A DNA stretch of 64,000 nucleotides. Source: Blattamonas nauphoetae. Lineage: Eukaryota > Preaxostyla > Oxymonadida. A model generated the notes under the pieces. That model was given only the letters and a program-made list of their open reading frames with translations, was not told where the DNA came from and did no database searches. The stretch lies in the NCBI GenBank assembly GCA_033064195.1, contig JARBJD010000077.1, forward strand, positions 124,001-188,000, in the 5' to 3' direction. This document shows, piece by piece, positions 1-8,408 of this stretch; position 1 is the stretch's first letter, and each line of letters opens with the position of its first letter. Position numbers and translations under genes: made by a program.

Positions 1-314
1 ATTTGCCGACTCGTCAAAACCTCAATAAACGGGATGCACTAATTGTGTAGACTTCAGAAAAAAAATTTCAGCGAAATGTCCAGTCACGTCCAATGACGTC
101 CAATGGTGGGTGGATCAAGTCGAGATTCACACTTGGCTAAATATGATCAAATTATCTCCATTTCGCTATTTCTTAAGTGATTATTGTCATTTCTTTGTGA
201 AAATGATTGAATGAGTGAATTGAGGATGAGAGAAGCAAGTCTAAAAATGAATGTCCAATAGAGGTCGATTGTCCAGTCCAACATTGGCAACGTCCAATCC
301 AATTAACATGCCAA
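1..314. mobile_element. Right end of a hAT-like element (family A), truncated by window start
   Basis: This stretch is nearly identical to 16002-16316, the right end of a complete element at 14339-16316. Both end in TTAACATGCCAA followed directly by host coding sequence. Here the host part resumes at 315. No coding sequence of its own is visible. The left end and its target duplication lie outside the window. Assignment to hAT rests only on the 8-bp target duplication and 12-bp inverted ends of the complete copy; no transposase is present. Confidence 0.75.
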
Positions 315-373
315 CACAGGAAGCTAAAGCTGTGAGATTTCTCGAATCTGTTCAACCGAAGAATCGACAATCC

Positions 374-949
374 GGCATGGGTCCATTGTGTCTGGTGGTT
401 TTGAAAAGAGTCTGGCTCAACGGGTTCAATGTGTCTGGCGGTAGATTTCTGAAGAAATCTGGAATGTATCACAATATAGTTTTCATATATGGTAGTGATG
501 AGATTCATAGAGAGGGTGTCGAAGTGACAGAACCACATAAAAGTCATGGAATGATGAAATTCGTCCTGTCAATGTTGATCTGAAAAAACCCCAGGTTTTG
601 ACTTTATGGATGGTGATTTTGAAAAATCATATGTTTATCACATAATAATGTTCAAAACAGACAATAATCGAAATATAGTGAACCTACAAGTCCAATGAAG
701 TGATAGTTATTAAGGATTTCGAATCGGAGCCTCACATTCTTGAAGGGCAGATCCTCCATTGACTGCTCCGCCTGTAGCAACAGTTGGGAAAATAGATGCC
801 AAGAATGTAATCAATCGATTGTGTATGTTCCAACCCTCAGATGCTCGACTTTTGGAGGTATCTCACCACCAGACACACTGGACCACCGCCAGACATATCG
901 GACCACCACCAGATACAATGGACTTCGCCAGACACACTGGACCCATGCC
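374..949. mobile_element. MITE-like DNA element (family B), 576 bp
   Basis: Both ends carry the 12-bp inverted repeat GGCATGGGTCCA, and the element is flanked by the 8-bp duplication GACAATCC at 366-373 and 950-957. Inside both ends lie tandem copies of a roughly 20-bp unit built on TGTGTCTGG, head-out on the left and inverted on the right. No transposase is encoded, so it is non-autonomous. The 8-bp duplication suggests hAT-type mobilisation. Removing it joins host codons in frame (KNRQ to SADAF). Confidence 0.85.
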
Positions 950-1113
950 GACAATCCGCCGATGCTTTCCTCGGCGAGTTTGCATCGAACTCTGACGAAT
1001 CTTCGACAAACTTCGTACAGTTCATTGTGGTGCTTGTTTCGTCTGCCAGTCAGATCATCAGCACAGCAACAATGAAGATGCTCGAGAATCTAATCTCGTG
1101 GTGTTCTGCTATA

Positions 1114-2166
1114 CAGGGTGTCCCAGACTGAACCCCATTGTTTTTCTTTTGACGTTCATCACTCTACAGATAACCTTCACTTCTCGTATTACATTATATC
1201 ACTCCATCGTTGCCGCATTTAATCGAAGAGTGAGGAAAAAATGAAATATGTCTTGATAGGGACAGAACAAATGCATGCCAAACATCTGAAGTGGAACGAC
1301 GGACGTTGAATCAAGAATCGGAGGTGAAGAACTGGAGAGTGAGAAAATTGATGGAGTTTGAATGGATGTCAGAGAATTCTGAGAGAAAAGAACTGAATGT
1401 TGATGGAATTTCGACGGTGATTTTGCGATGCCTGGATTCCAAAGAGCACTCAGATTGTGATCATTCCTAGGAAAGATACTTCAAGAAAAGATAGCGTACA
1501 AACACATACGAGATGGAAAAGGGTCATTCTCGATCTGTTAAGTCTTTCAGCGGAGATGGTTATCGCGTCCGCTGTGGTACCTATGATTGCGATCGATTCA
1601 ACGATATCCAATATCTTTCATGGTCATTTCCTTGTGGTTGGAGCATGGACGAAGAATTTCTAAAGTTAAATGCCTACAATACACGAAAAATGAGTGATCG
1701 CAAACTTTGGCTCACATTATCTGAACACACGTCCAGGGTGAGAGAAGTGTTGACTGTTAGAAACAAAATGATGAACGATGGAGATAGGGTCAAGAAATTC
1801 GGACAATCCCATGTTTTTGCGAAGGATAGGATCTGATCTCCCCCATTGAATGGGAAAATGCTCTTTCAGACGATCGCCATTCTCTGATTGTTTTCCAATT
1901 ATATTTCACGTCCTTTGAAGATTTCAAAATCCAACTTGATAGAATGAATGAATCACAGATCATAATTCCGAATGAAGTGAAAAAACTTATTTCTTTCTGA
2001 AAGAGGTCTGAAACAGTTCCCTATCAAGACATATTTCATTTTTTCCTCACTCTTCGATTAAATGCGGCAACGATGGAGTGATATAATGTAATATGAGAAG
2101 TGAAGGTTATCTGTAGAGTGATGAACGTCAAAAGAAAAACAATGGGGTTCAGTCTGGAACACCCTG
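1114..2166. mobile_element. Tc1/mariner-like element with ~150-bp terminal inverted repeats (family C), 1053 bp
   Basis: The ends are near-perfect inverted repeats of about 150 bp beginning CAGGGTGTYCCAGACTGAAC, flanked by TA on both sides (1112-1113 and 2167-2168). TA duplication and a CAGGG start fit Tc1/mariner-type elements. The interior of about 750 bp has only short open frames, the longest near 1513-1836 (107 codons), with no recognisable DDE transposase. It is therefore non-autonomous or a strongly decayed copy. The two repeats differ at only a few positions, which argues for a fairly recent insertion. Confidence 0.85.
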
Positions 2167-2415
2167 TAGCCCATCTTCCCTCGTCAAAGCTGATCTGATC
2201 CCTCAAATCGTCATCATACTCAATCCACAGTCTCTTTCACTCGCCAAAGCAGTGGATATCCACATAAATCTCTTGAAAATAGTCTGGCACTCAGCCTGGC
2301 TCGCAACTCCGTATGGTCTTGTACGTCTCGGACGTAAAGATGGGGATGAACAACAGGCTCGACACACCACACCCTGTTGGTACTAAAAATTTTGTGAAAA
2401 AAAGTGCAAAAGTAT

Positions 2416-2490
2416 GGACGCGCAGGGTTTCGAACCCGCGTCCTACAGCTTACGACTCGGGCGCGCAACCGCTGCGCTACACAAGCGTCC
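2416..2490 (-). other. tRNA-derived (SINE-like) sequence, CGT-anticodon-like, degenerate
   Basis: Read on the minus strand, this 75-nt block has six pairing acceptor positions (GGACGC with GCGTCC), an A-box-like TAGCGCAGCGG and a B-box GGTTCGAAACC. The A box sits four bases too far from the acceptor stem, the anticodon stem pairs poorly, and only three of five T-stem pairs form. It therefore looks like a tRNA-derived SINE head or pseudo-tRNA rather than a working tRNA. The loop reads TCGTAA, which would be a threonine-type CGT anticodon. Confidence 0.5.
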
Positions 2491-2513
2491 GATTGTATAT
2501 GTATGTGGTACAA

Positions 2514-2672
2514 GTTTATTCACACTTCACCCGATCTTTCTTTTCCGTCACTTTTTCATAATGTCTGGTCGTCTTCACAGCCCCCCGCTCAAGAGCAGGG
2601 GGGGCTGTGAAGACTATTAGTGAATTATCAAAAGAAACAAGGAAAAGAACGATCTTTGTGAAGTGTAAATAC
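2514..2672. repeat. Foldback palindrome with a very strong central hairpin
   Basis: The outer arms (about 2514-2560 and 2617-2672) are imperfect inverted repeats. The centre at 2571-2614 is an almost perfect hairpin: GTCTTCACAGCCCCCC pairs with its complement around a GCTC-AA-GAGC tip with a one-base bulge. No coding sense is seen. It may be a nested foldback element or the core of family D. Confidence 0.65.
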
Positions 2673-3207
2673 AAATAATGGCGGGGATCAGACCAGACAA
2701 AAGTTGGTACCAGCAGGGTGCGGTGTATCCCAACAGGCTGTTCACGGGACGGTTTTGCAGCAAGTTCTCGCACCTTCGGAGAAGTATATCTGGCATTTAT
2801 CCGCGAACCGCTTTTCGATCATCGATGGGAAGCAATTCCAATATTTTCTGTCTCTCCTCGCCTATCCCGTCCGAATATCTCCATATTATCAACCTACCAT
2901 GGATTTTGTTCTTCGTATGCCAGTCGCTCTCACGATCCCAAGTTGTCTCACTTTCATCGAGGATGATGAAACAATCTGGCTTTTTCTGTATGAAATGAAC
3001 GATACCCAGCGGGAATGGAACGAAACACGCGGAGGAGAGCAACAGATGTGGAAGACAGTTGATCGAATGTTGAGAATGGAGGGCATCGAAGATGTGATTG
3101 AAGAAAAGCGACGAAACGATCAAAAAGAATTAAGAGGAGGATTAATTGTTTCCTTTTCGATTCAATGGAACAATCTGCTGGGCATGAACCTCTCGGAACA
3201 GGAATAG

Positions 3208-3651
3208 AAACAGGCAAGAACAAACCAACCTTCCGAACTTTTTCTGACGTGTTCTTGACATCACTGTTTATGTGTGATCGCTGTTGGCTCCGGCGTCACA
3301 TCATGGTTTCGTTTGCGGGAACTATTGGTATTCTCTCTCGCCAATCTCCCTCGATGGTCGCCACACACGCCCAATTCATTGTCGTCCTCGATCCCTGCTT
3401 AGTCGCCATCCACACTCTCCCACTCCCCTCTGCCTCTCCCTAACCACCCACACCCTCCCACTCCCCTCTGCCTCTCCCTAACCACCCACACCCTCCCACT
3501 CCCCTCTGCCTCTCCCCTCACCACCCACACCCTCCCACTCCCCTCTGCCTCTCCCTCACCACCCACACCCTCCCACTCCCCTCTTCCTCTCCACTTTCCA
3601 CATCAACAGTTTCTTCCAGACAACACCAGTTTAAAAAATGAAGAAATACCT
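3208..3651. other. Intergenic spacer with minisatellite
   Basis: No supported gene lies between the end of the broken host gene and the DIRS-type element. The central part is a pyrimidine-rich tandem array (3411-3592); the rest is unremarkable. Confidence 0.6.
3411..3592. repeat. 38-bp minisatellite, about five copies
   Basis: About five near-identical tandem units of 38-39 bp share the core CCACACCCTCCCACTCCCCT followed by CTGCCTCTC, and drift at one or two positions in the last copies. The strand is almost pure C/T/A with no G except in the CTGCC step. Confidence 0.85.
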
Positions 3652-3710
3652 TTGTAACAAACCGAGGTACCTCTGATAATGAGAAGTGGTCGTGAGTAAT
3701 GGGTTGGTCA
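3652..3710. repeat. Left inverted terminal repeat of DIRS-type element 1
   Basis: The stretch containing GATAATGAGAAGTGGTCGTG is the reverse complement of the right end near 8333-8370. The outermost bases (TTGTAACAAACCGAGGTACC) are complementary to the first half of the internal complementary region. Confidence 0.85.
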
Positions 3711-3968
3711 ATAGAGAGCCAACATAATGACGAAACATTTCAATAATTAGAAACGCTTGGTATCCTTACTCTTTCCAATCATCAGGGCGAACCAATGATG
3801 AAAGGGACTGTCGCTTGCGACGAAAGAGGTAACAAAAATTGTTTTAGTGCTTGTAACAGAAAATCTCCAACGGAGAACAAAAAACTGTTGCAAGTCTTGT
3901 AAAAGAGTGTTCCAAAAGGAAGTAGAAACTAGTCCCCTGCCCCTCGCGGCTTGTGGTAGCAGGCAATC

Positions 3969-4046
3969 AAGAGGTACCTCGGTTTGTTACAAGCACCGCC
4001 CTTCTAGTAGGTGCTGTTCAAACCTCGGTCCCTCTGATAATGAGCC
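3969..4046. repeat. Internal complementary region of DIRS-type element 1
   Basis: The first part (AGAGGTACCTCGGTTTGTTA) is the reverse complement of the left outer end. The second part (CACCGCCCTTCTAGTAGGTG onward) is the reverse complement of the right outer end. The block therefore equals the junction of the two joined ends, which in this family templates completion of a circular DNA. Confidence 0.85.
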
Positions 4047-4126
4047 TTGAAAGGAACAGAAAGAAAGGAAGATGGTGAATGAATGAAATGAAGAACATCC
4101 ATAATTAGAGCCTGACCATCAGATGC

Positions 4127-5204
4127 TTAGTCGTCTGAGAGACCGTGACTCCCGTTTAAGGGCTGCCACCAAGACGATGAAAGGACAGGGTAGCCGACGC
4201 CGAATAGGATGGGACGGGCATAGTATTCATCGGCGACTGTTGAGCCGGGACTCCATCCGACGTGTGCGTTGAGAGTCCGGAGGTTGACTCGTCTCACGAG
4301 GCGGAGGTATGAAATGGCAGCGTGTTTAATGGAGTAGGGCCCGAACGTCTCAGGTATGCCTGCCTCCTGAAGACCCTCTTGATCCTGTCTGTGATCCGCT
4401 GTTGGTTGAGTGGCTTGCCGGTGGAGAAGTCGACCCATGTGTGTGAGAGGTCCGCATGCGGAAGAGACGAAAGTTGGTCAGTGACGGCCTGGACATTGTG
4501 GAGGTGGGCCTGGAGAGCGACATAGGGAGAATAGTCCGGAGCGCCTTCGTCCTCAATGAACTTCTGATGAAACACGTCCTGGCGTTGCTTCTGAATGACC
4601 GAGATCACCACGCGATTGACCCCTCGTCCATTGAGGGACGAGGCCATTCGATTCTCTTCCACTTGAGATGCACCAGTTCCTCGCGGCGACAGCAGGAATA
4701 AGTCAGGATGAGAACAATTGCCCTTGTCTGTTGGAGGTCTGGATTGGACTTGGCTTCCTCGAAGGTCGTTTGTGCCCACCTCAGTATCATATTGACGTTC
4801 CACATGCTCGTATACATTGGCGTCGTCTTCTGTGGATTCTGCTTTGCTATCAGCTTCTGAATAGAGAGAAGGGCTGTCTTGTCTAAGGCAAGTTCGGTGT
4901 GGAAAAGCTGAAGACTTGACTTGACGTGCGCGAGTATTTGGCGAGGAATAGAGGGAGACTCATTGAATTTGTCCTGGAGGTGGATGGCGAACTCTGCCAG
5001 TATCTTCTGGATCTCCCCGCCCTTCTTGACGAGATCTTCTGGGGAGAGGTGATTATCCAAACAATACTCTTCGAATAGTTTCCATGCGCGCCTCCACTTC
5101 GCCTCCGACTTATATCTTGTCTCCTCCAGCCGTATCAGTTTCTCGCCGTAGTTGCGAAGGGCACACAGAGAGCGGAAGAAGGTTCGGGGTGGGGAGAGTG
5201 TCAT
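4127..5204 (-). pseudogene. Tyrosine recombinase region of DIRS-type element 1
   Basis: This fossil region shows the tyrosine-recombinase hallmarks: an arginine in a CCRREELVHLKW-like box, a KHAAISYLR box, an AHVGWS box and a tyrosine-bearing DEYYARP end. The enzyme would integrate the circular intermediate. It lies between the reverse transcriptase region and the internal complementary region, the standard DIRS order. Whether it is still functional cannot be judged here. Confidence 0.8.
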
Positions 5205-7066
5205 TCTATGAGAGACGCCAGAATCGAGCCTGGTGGTAGCTTCAAGTCCTCGAGAGGATTGTCGAGGGCTGTCAGTTGACTGTACTCTCCCAACAACATC
5301 TGCTTGCAATCGAGTTGTGACAGAAGAGTGGACCACGGTTGGGCTCTCCACGCCGGAGTAATTAGGAGAGCTCTCTTCGGTCTCTGTATCATGAGCTTCC
5401 TCACTACTTTCGAGATCATCAAAATTGGGGGGTGGATCAGGAGATTCATTGTCATCTCGGACCAATCTTGGTCCATTATCCCTCCTCCAGCTTCTTCTTT
5501 CGCCCCTGAGAGAGAGAAATACATTGCGCATTGTTTGTTCTTGACGCTCGCGAAAAGATCCATCCCGGGATCGAAGTTCCATTTGTCCTTGACCAGTTGA
5601 AGAGCTTGTGGCAGGAGATGATATTCGCTGTGCGGGGGGAGTCGTGAGAGCGCATCCGAGACTGAGTTGGCTTTGCCCGGGATGTGGTTGATCGACTGGA
5701 GGTGAAGGCCGAGCCGTTTGAACGTCTTGAAGACACTCCTGGTTATTTCGAGGAGAGGAAGACCTGCGCGTTGTCTCCGCAGGTTGTAGACAGCGGCTGT
5801 ATTGTCCGATAGAATCGAGAGTGAGGAGACTCGAGCTCGTCTCAAATGCTTCGCAGCTGCTCGAACGCTCCGACCCACCGCTGCAGTCTCTTTCCAATTG
5901 CTCGTGTGCGAGCGCTCCTGTATGTTCCAGAACCCGTGGAAATAAACAGTCGAACCAGTTAACTGGAGTGTCGCTCCCCAGCCTGTCGGACTGGCGTCCG
6001 TGGTGATTGAGGCTTGGCTCACTGTCGGTTGGAAGGAGAACGGAGAGTTGTTTGTCAGGCGCTTCTTCCAAAACTGTAATTCCCCCAGGAGTTGGGGAGT
6101 GAGGCGAACCTTGCCGTTCCATCCAAACTTGTGGACGGTTGATGACAGGAGCGTTTGATGCCTTCGGAGATATAGACTTGCTTCTGGAATTGAAATACGC
6201 AGAAAACTGAGTGAGCCGATTAAGCTGGAGAGGTGTTTCAATGAGATCATTGCCCTCTGTTGGCAGGAGAGAGTCTGGGATTTGAGTAACGACAGGAGCT
6301 TCTTTCGTCTGCAATCCGTCACTTTGACAGTCTGGTCCTTCGAGTTGAGTAACCAGCCGAGGAACTCCGCCTCCTGGCTGGGACGGAGGAGACATTTGTC
6401 CTCCGCTATCACGAAACCCAGCTGGCGGAGTCTCTGAACCGCCTGAACCGTCTTGCTTCTCGCCTCGTCCTCTGAGTCCGCTATCAGGAGTAAGTCGTCC
6501 AGATAAAAGACTATTGAGATCTTCAACTCCTCCCTCAATGCCTTCACAGCGATCTTCATCGTCTTCGAGAACGTTCGGGGTGCGGTTGCCAATCCGAAAG
6601 GCAGTGCTTTGAACTGGTACGTCTTGTGTTGAAATTGAAAGCAGAGGAACTTGCGTAATGGTGGCGAGAGATGGATGTGCAGATACGCAGACTGTATGTC
6701 GATGGTTGTTAGCCAGGAGTGAGTGTTGATTAGAGGAAAGGCGGTTTGAATGTTTTCCATTTTGAAGTGAGTCGTTTTGATCTCTCTGTTTAGGTGAGAT
6801 GCATCTATCACCTTTCTGTATTTCCCTCCCTTCTTTGCGACGAGGAATGTGGGAGAATCAGTTCCGCTGTCTCCGGCTGTATTTCCTCCACTGCACCCAT
6901 TCGAAGTTCCTCTTGAAGAAGTTGATTGTAAGCTTCCATCTCCTCCGTTTTCCCTCTGAACGGTGGTGCTCTTCCCAATAGGCGCAGTCTGTCCGGTGAG
7001 TCGGCCTCCTTCCACTCCCAAAGAGCTCCCGCTTGAATAATATCCTTCCCACCAATATCTGCCCAC
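5201..7066 (-). CDS. Reverse transcriptase/RNase H polyprotein of DIRS-type element 1
   Basis: A long frame of about 620 codons. It carries reverse transcriptase fingers (KYRKVIDASHLN), the palm motif FYLDDLLLIA, an RNase H start (TTDASPTGWGA) and the DIRS-type tail (DLFASVKNKQ, HPPILM, LLITPAW) that resembles an adenine methyltransferase fold. It overlaps the recombinase region at its end, as is usual in the family. It copies the element RNA into DNA. Confidence 0.88.
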   Translation of the reverse strand: MGRYWWEGYYSSGSSLGVEGGRLTGQTAPIGKSTTVQRENGGDGSLQSTSSRGTSNGCSGGNTAGDSGTDSPTFLVAKKGGKYRKVIDASHLNREIKTTHFKMENIQTAFPLINTHSWLTTIDIQSAYLHIHLSPPLRKFLCFQFQHKTYQFKALPFGLATAPRTFSKTMKIAVKALREELKISIVFYLDDLLLIADSEDEARSKTVQAVQRLRQLGFVIAEDKCLLRPSQEAEFLGWLLNSKDQTVKVTDCRRKKLLSLLKSQTLSCQQRAMISLKHLSSLIGSLSFLRISIPEASLYLRRHQTLLSSTVHKFGWNGKVRLTPQLLGELQFWKKRLTNNSPFSFQPTVSQASITTDASPTGWGATLQLTGSTVYFHGFWNIQERSHTSNWKETAAVGRSVRAAAKHLRRARVSSLSILSDNTAAVYNLRRQRAGLPLLEITRSVFKTFKRLGLHLQSINHIPGKANSVSDALSRLPPHSEYHLLPQALQLVKDKWNFDPGMDLFASVKNKQCAMYFSLSGAKEEAGGGIMDQDWSEMTMNLLIHPPILMISKVVRKLMIQRPKRALLITPAWRAQPWSTLLSQLDCKQMLLGEYSQLTALDNPLEDLKLPPGSILASLIE

Positions 7067-7127
7067 AGTGAGATTCTGTCCAGGAGTCTCCCTGTTATCT
7101 TGACATCCTCCTGCTTTAATTCCGACT

Positions 7128-8353
7128 CTACTGGCCTTTCCTGTTGTAGTGTCGGTGAGGACCGAATTGTTTGACGGGGGTACGGCCCTGCCCCCCTCTC
7201 GGTGAGAAAGCAGCGCCAGACTGCATATGTGTCATCGGCGCTGGGCCAATCATTTGAGTTGTCTGATCGAAACCTGTCTGAGTTGGTTGATAAGAGGAAG
7301 TGGAACGTGGAAGTAAACTCACATCATTCGAGAGAGGGCGTCGAATGTTCATCTGGTCCATCATGTCCATGAAGTTCTTCTCGTCGACATATAGTGCGTG
7401 ATATGTTCGTGAGGCGGCATCCGATGAAATGAGGATCGCGTCTAGGATCTTTGAGAGGATGGGGGAGGTAGGATCAGACGTTGAAATTTGGGTGTGAACT
7501 TCGCCAATTAAAGCTGCTGCAACAAGGCTGTGTTGTGTTGCCATCCTGAGCATCTGCTGCTGAACTCCTAGTGGACTGTTAAGTTTTGGAGGATCGTCCG
7601 AAAACTGAGTCTGTATTTCCAAATCTCTTCGAGAGTTGTATGATGCCCGGGTTAATTCGTCAATCAATTGCGGAGGCAGAACATTCTTAACCCAGTCCGT
7701 GGTGAACTTCGTATGCCTCTTTTCAGCTTCTTTTCAAACTCGTCGCTGGATCCTTTCGATGGATGGGACTGAAATCTGAGTCCTGATACAGAGCGATGTA
7801 GGGGTCTTGTAGATCCAGATGTGGTGGTAATAGATTCCGTTTCATCTTTGATGAGCGGTTTTTCTTCCAAGAGAACGAGATTTGCGTCGCCCCTCCTTTG
7901 ATCTGTGCTTTTGTGCTGCTTCCCTTCCGACCTATGTCCGGCCGAATAAAGAGATCTTTCTCGCTCATTCTGACGAGAGTAATGACTGGACGGAATGGAA
8001 CCGCCAGAAGATGTGTTGGATGATTCCGAGCTGTCGGAACTGTCATCGTCGACCGGGTCCGTTGGACGTGAACGCTTGCGTTTTCTAATCGGAGAAGGTG
8101 CTCGCGTGGGAGGTATAGTTGTCCCGCGACGCTGGGAAGGTGGTACTTCCGGCGTTGTGGCCTGAGCCGTGTGAGATTGCTTTAACGATAGCGCGTCGAA
8201 AAACGCTGGGTCTGCGGTTCTAATACCACTAATAATCTGTCTGATGACATCAGGTGGTATTTGGTCGGAAGGGGCAGTGTCTGCTGCAGCTGAAGTTTCT
8301 GAATGTGTCGTCATTATTTTGATCTTCGTGACCAACCCATTACTCACGACCAC
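7128..8353 (-). pseudogene. Gag-like region of DIRS-type element 1
   Basis: Two overlapping frames (7664-8353 and 7128-7667) occupy the position of Gag in DIRS elements. They encode a basic, serine-rich stretch (PIRKRKRSRP, SDSSESSNTSSG) followed by a more structured part ending in a Q/G-rich tail (RGGQGRTP). No conserved motif identifies it; the call rests on position, composition and a similar region in the second DIRS-type element. Confidence 0.6.
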
Positions 8354-8408
8354 TTCTCATTATCAGAGGGACCGAGGTTTGAACAGCACCTACTAGAAGG
8401 GCGGTGCT
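8332..8408. repeat. Right inverted terminal repeat of DIRS-type element 1
   Basis: Contains CACGACCACTTCTCATTATC, complementary to the left repeat. The outermost bases (AGTAGG...GCGGTGCT) recur inverted in the internal complementary region. The element ends about 100 bp past the stop codon of the neighbouring kinase-SPRY gene. Confidence 0.85.

Larger units (their letters stand above)
2360..2730. mobile_element. MITE-like DNA element (family D) carrying a tRNA-like block, 371 bp
   Basis: Imperfect inverted ends (CACACCACACCCTGTTGGTAC on the left, its diverged complement on the right) are bounded by a 9-bp direct duplication, CAACAGGCT, at 2351-2359 and 2731-2739. A 9-bp duplication is typical of Mutator-like elements, but the family is not settled. 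The interior contains a tRNA-like block (2416-2490) and a long foldback (2514-2672), so it may be composite. Removing the element restores the host reading EQQAVHGTVL. Confidence 0.75.
315..3207 (+). pseudogene. Hypothetical helical-repeat-like host gene, broken by four transposable elements
   Basis: Host coding pieces lie at 315-373, 950-1113, 2167-2359 and 2731-3207, separated by three inserted elements, with a fourth element end at the left. The pieces read EAKAVRFLESV, then SADAFLGEFASNSDES, then ADLIPQIVIILNPQSL, then VLAPSEKYIWHL up to a TAG stop at 3207. Removing each insert and one target duplication restores continuous coding sequence, except for one frame slip between about 2169 and 2183. 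From memory, proteins with these segments form a large hypothetical family in oxymonad genomes; no function is known to me. The N-terminus is outside the window. The insertions and slip make it a pseudogene. The last piece is an open frame of about 160 residues rich in aromatic and acidic residues. Confidence 0.75.
3652..8408 (-). mobile_element. DIRS-type tyrosine-recombinase retrotransposon (element 1)
   Basis: A 4.8-kb element on the minus strand with the classic DIRS layout. Inverted terminal repeats lie at about 3652-3710 and 8332-8408. An internal complementary region at about 3969-4046 joins the complements of both outer ends. Between them, in minus-strand order, are a Gag-like region, reverse transcriptase/RNase H with a methyltransferase-like tail, and a tyrosine recombinase. 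No target duplication is seen, as expected when integration is by recombinase. Frames overlap, as is usual for the family. It looks close to whole with at most a few breaks. Its ends match well, so it is probably young. Confidence 0.9.

Noticed and set aside
2416-2490. Functional tRNA gene
   Set aside because: The A box is displaced, and the anticodon and T stems pair poorly; it also lies within a mobile element.
3411-3592. Telomeric or subtelomeric repeat (CCCTAA present)
   Set aside because: CCCTAA occurs only inside some 38-bp units and not as a tandem hexamer; genes continue on both sides.
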